A DNA stretch of 6,354 nucleotides, taken from NCBI GenBank assembly GCA_900313845.1, contig OMTC01000117.1:1-6354 (forward strand), read 5' to 3'. The notes below the pieces were generated by a model. That model searched no databases, was not told the origin of the DNA, and saw only the letters and a program-made list of their open reading frames with translations. This DNA is from an uncultured Prevotellaceae bacterium. Its GTDB lineage: Bacteria; Bacteroidota; Bacteroidia; Bacteroidales; Bacteroidaceae. The stretch's first letter is position 1. Each line of letters opens with the position of its first letter. This document shows, piece after piece, positions 5,466-6,354 of the stretch. A program made the position numbers and the translations under genes.

Positions 5466-6354
5466 GAATATAATCCCGATGTATTCAGAGACAAAGTCGT
5501 TCTGCTTCCTTGTGACGACCCGGAATGGAGCAACTTTACAAAATTCTTTGTGAACAATTTCAAGGCTTTTGGTCTAAAGAAATTGATTAGCACAAGCTAT
5601 GCTGTTGAAAGCAAACATTACAAAGAGGGCTATCAGCCTTCTCTGTTTGAGACAAGTGCTCCCCAGTATGATGAAGACAAAACCCGCACACACGGGAAGA
5701 TATTCATCCTAGAAAAAGACATTAACGACGATGGCATTATTGATGTTAATGATCTACAATGGAATTATCTGGAGGGAACCGGCGATTTTATGTCAGATGA
5801 AGTTAGAGTACTCAGAGATCAATCAGATATCATCATAACCAATGAACCGTTTTCTCTGTTCCTTGAATTCCTTAGCTGGATTATGGAAGCAGACAAGAAA
5901 TTCCTTATCATCGCCAACAAACTATCCACAGGATGCCGTGATGTCTTCCCGTTAATTCGAGATAATAAAATATGGTCTGGAAAGCAGGACTGGAGTGGCG
6001 GGATGTGGTTTGTTACCACCAATGATGACGATGTGGACAAGATAATTGATGGACAGAAAATGAAAAATGTGGCTTCAATATGGTTAACTAACCTGGAGCA
6101 CGGCAAGCGTCATGAACCCATTTCGCTAATGACCATGGCAGATAATCTTCGTTTTAGCAAACATAAAGAAATCCGCGAGAAGGGCTATCGAAAGTATGAT
6201 AATTTTGATGCTATTGATATTCCATACGTTGATGCAATCCCGTCAGATTATGACGGTTTAATGGGAGTCCCCGTTTCCTTCTTTAACCGCTATTGCCCGG
6301 AACAATTCGAGATTGTGACTCAAGGTGAAGGACAGCAGTATTTTACTCCTACCA
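4758..6354 (+). CDS. Chimeric frame: GldM/PorM N-terminus joined to EcoRI-type adenine methyltransferase (runs off right edge)
   Basis: Starting at ATG 4758, the frame is open for 532 complete codons to the window end with no stop. Residues 1-236 are GldM: short basic N-terminus, one membrane helix and periplasmic domain D1. From about residue 237 the sequence matches the EcoRI-type adenine-specific DNA methyltransferase family. No in-frame ATG lies between codon 215 (5400) and codon 345 (5790), so the methyltransferase portion has no obvious start of its own. Third codon positions change at the join: by hand count about 31 of the last 45 GldM codons end in G or C, against about 42 of the next 99. 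A full GldM is about 515 residues, so D2-D4 are missing. A working product is doubtful because D1 is periplasmic and a DNA methyltransferase must reach DNA. A chimeric assembly or a recombination event is the likelier cause. Confidence 0.9.
   Translation, partial: MAGHRKKVTPRQKMINLMYVVLMAMLALNVSSDVLNGFSLVDESLTRSTNNASSQNSATFAQMETAMKQNPEKVREWYEKAKYVKTKSDSIYQFAEDLKWKIVRKVDGDEADINNINGKEDLEAATQVMLAPGVGKGRALFNAINSYRNNVVKMVGDPAKRRIIADNLSTEVPKKGKNLGKNWQEYMFENTPVAAAVTLLTKLQNDVRTAEGEIMHELISNIDVKDVRVNEINAYVEYNPDVFRDKVVLLPCDDPEWSNFTKFFVNNFKAFGLKKLISTSYAVESKHYKEGYQPSLFETSAPQYDEDKTRTHGKIFILEKDINDDGIIDVNDLQWNYLEGTGDFMSDEVRVLRDQSDIIITNEPFSLFLEFLSWIMEADKKFLIIANKLSTGCRDVFPLIRDNKIWSGKQDWSGGMWFVTTNDDDVDKIIDGQKMKNVASIWLTNLEHGKRHEPISLMTMADNLRFSKHKEIREKGYRKYDNFDAIDIPYVDAIPSDYDGLMGVPVSFFNRYCPEQFEIVTQGEGQQYFTPT
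5448..5465 (+). other. Junction of GldM and methyltransferase sequences (EINAYV motif)
   Basis: These 18 bases encode residues 231-236, EINAYV. As I recall the families, GldM D1 ends with a motif of the form VNxxNAYV followed by I/VP, and methyltransferases of this clade have DIEKEINAYVEYNPDVF, so the motif could belong to either parent. The segment contains the palindrome ATGCAT (5455-5460). The join keeps the reading frame exactly. Confidence 0.75.
5466..6354 (+). other. EcoRI-type adenine-specific DNA methyltransferase portion (N-terminus replaced, C-terminus beyond edge)
   Basis: Family hallmarks in order: EYNPDVFRDKVVLLPCDDPE and WSNFTKFFVNNF (about 237-267, the motif I-like region), FGLKKLISTSYA, YQPSLFETSAPQYDEDKTRT, an acidic EF-hand-like loop at 321-332, YLEGTGDFMSDEV, DIIITNEPFSLF (357-368), ADKKFLIIANK, IWLTNLEHGKRHEPISLM, RFSKHKEI, IPSDYDGLMGVPVSFFNRYC and PEQFEIV. 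The family transfers a methyl group from S-adenosylmethionine to adenine N6 in DNA, usually as part of a restriction-modification system or as a solitary enzyme on mobile DNA. Oddities: the catalytic NPPF reads NEPF (residues 362-365), the usual GNxNAITYKE stretch reads ANKLSTGCRD, and the DEFYT-containing N-terminal segment is missing. Lower GC at third codon positions suggests a different origin from the secretion genes. No cognate nuclease is visible. Confidence 0.9.

Noticed and set aside
5400..5790. A separate start codon for the methyltransferase
   Set aside because: No in-frame ATG occurs between 5403 and 5789, and the ATG at 5790 would remove the motif I region. The methyltransferase can only be read as part of the chimeric frame here.
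5466..6354. A novel periplasmic DNA-modifying secretion system
   Set aside because: The domain pair is eye-catching, but the motif-level junction, codon shift and wrong cellular compartment fit a chimera better than a functional system.

Overview
The window looks like chromosomal DNA from a Bacteroidetes bacterium, most likely a Prevotella-like member of the Bacteroidales. This rests on the gene content (type IX secretion/gliding genes in the order porP-porK-porL-porM), A-rich leaders without Shine-Dalgarno sequences, and a Bacteroidetes-type promoter (TTG-N18-TAnnTTTG). The genus is an inference.

Layout: (1) Positions 1-847, minus strand: the N-terminal 282 residues of an M1-family aminopeptidase lipoprotein; the zinc-binding half lies beyond the left edge. 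(2) 848-1027: a divergent, AT-rich intergenic region with a recognisable promoter for the peptidase. (3) 1028-1981, plus strand: PorP/SprF-family outer-membrane protein. (4) 1982-2075: a spacer with one copy of a 33-bp repeat and a run of AAAACTCA octamers. (5) 2076-3557: GldK/PorK lipoprotein with a formylglycine-generating-enzyme-like fold. (6) 3558-3784: a spacer with a long inverted repeat and the second, inverted copy of the 33-bp repeat. (7) 3785-4645: GldL/PorL, the cytoplasmic-membrane motor subunit. (8) 4646-4757: a spacer with a hairpin. (9) 4758 to the right edge: one uninterrupted frame that starts as GldM/PorM and, at about residue 236, becomes an EcoRI-type adenine-specific DNA methyltransferase.

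PorP, PorK, PorL and PorM are parts of the type IX secretion machine. GldL and GldM form the proton-driven motor in the cytoplasmic membrane, GldK belongs to the periplasmic/outer-membrane ring (with GldN, not seen here), and PorP/SprF proteins are outer-membrane accessory components. The same-strand order suggests one operon.

The most striking feature is the GldM-methyltransferase junction at 5448-5465. It is in frame and falls in a six-residue motif (EINAYV) that, as I recall the two families, could belong to either parent. Codon use shifts there from GC-ending to AT-ending. The fusion would put a DNA methyltransferase in the periplasm and remove domains D2-D4 of GldM. A microhomology-mediated chimera (assembly or amplification artefact, or a real recombination that broke porM) is therefore more likely than a working fusion. 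The methyltransferase part is also odd: its catalytic NPPF motif reads NEPF, and the expected N-terminal DEFYT segment is absent.
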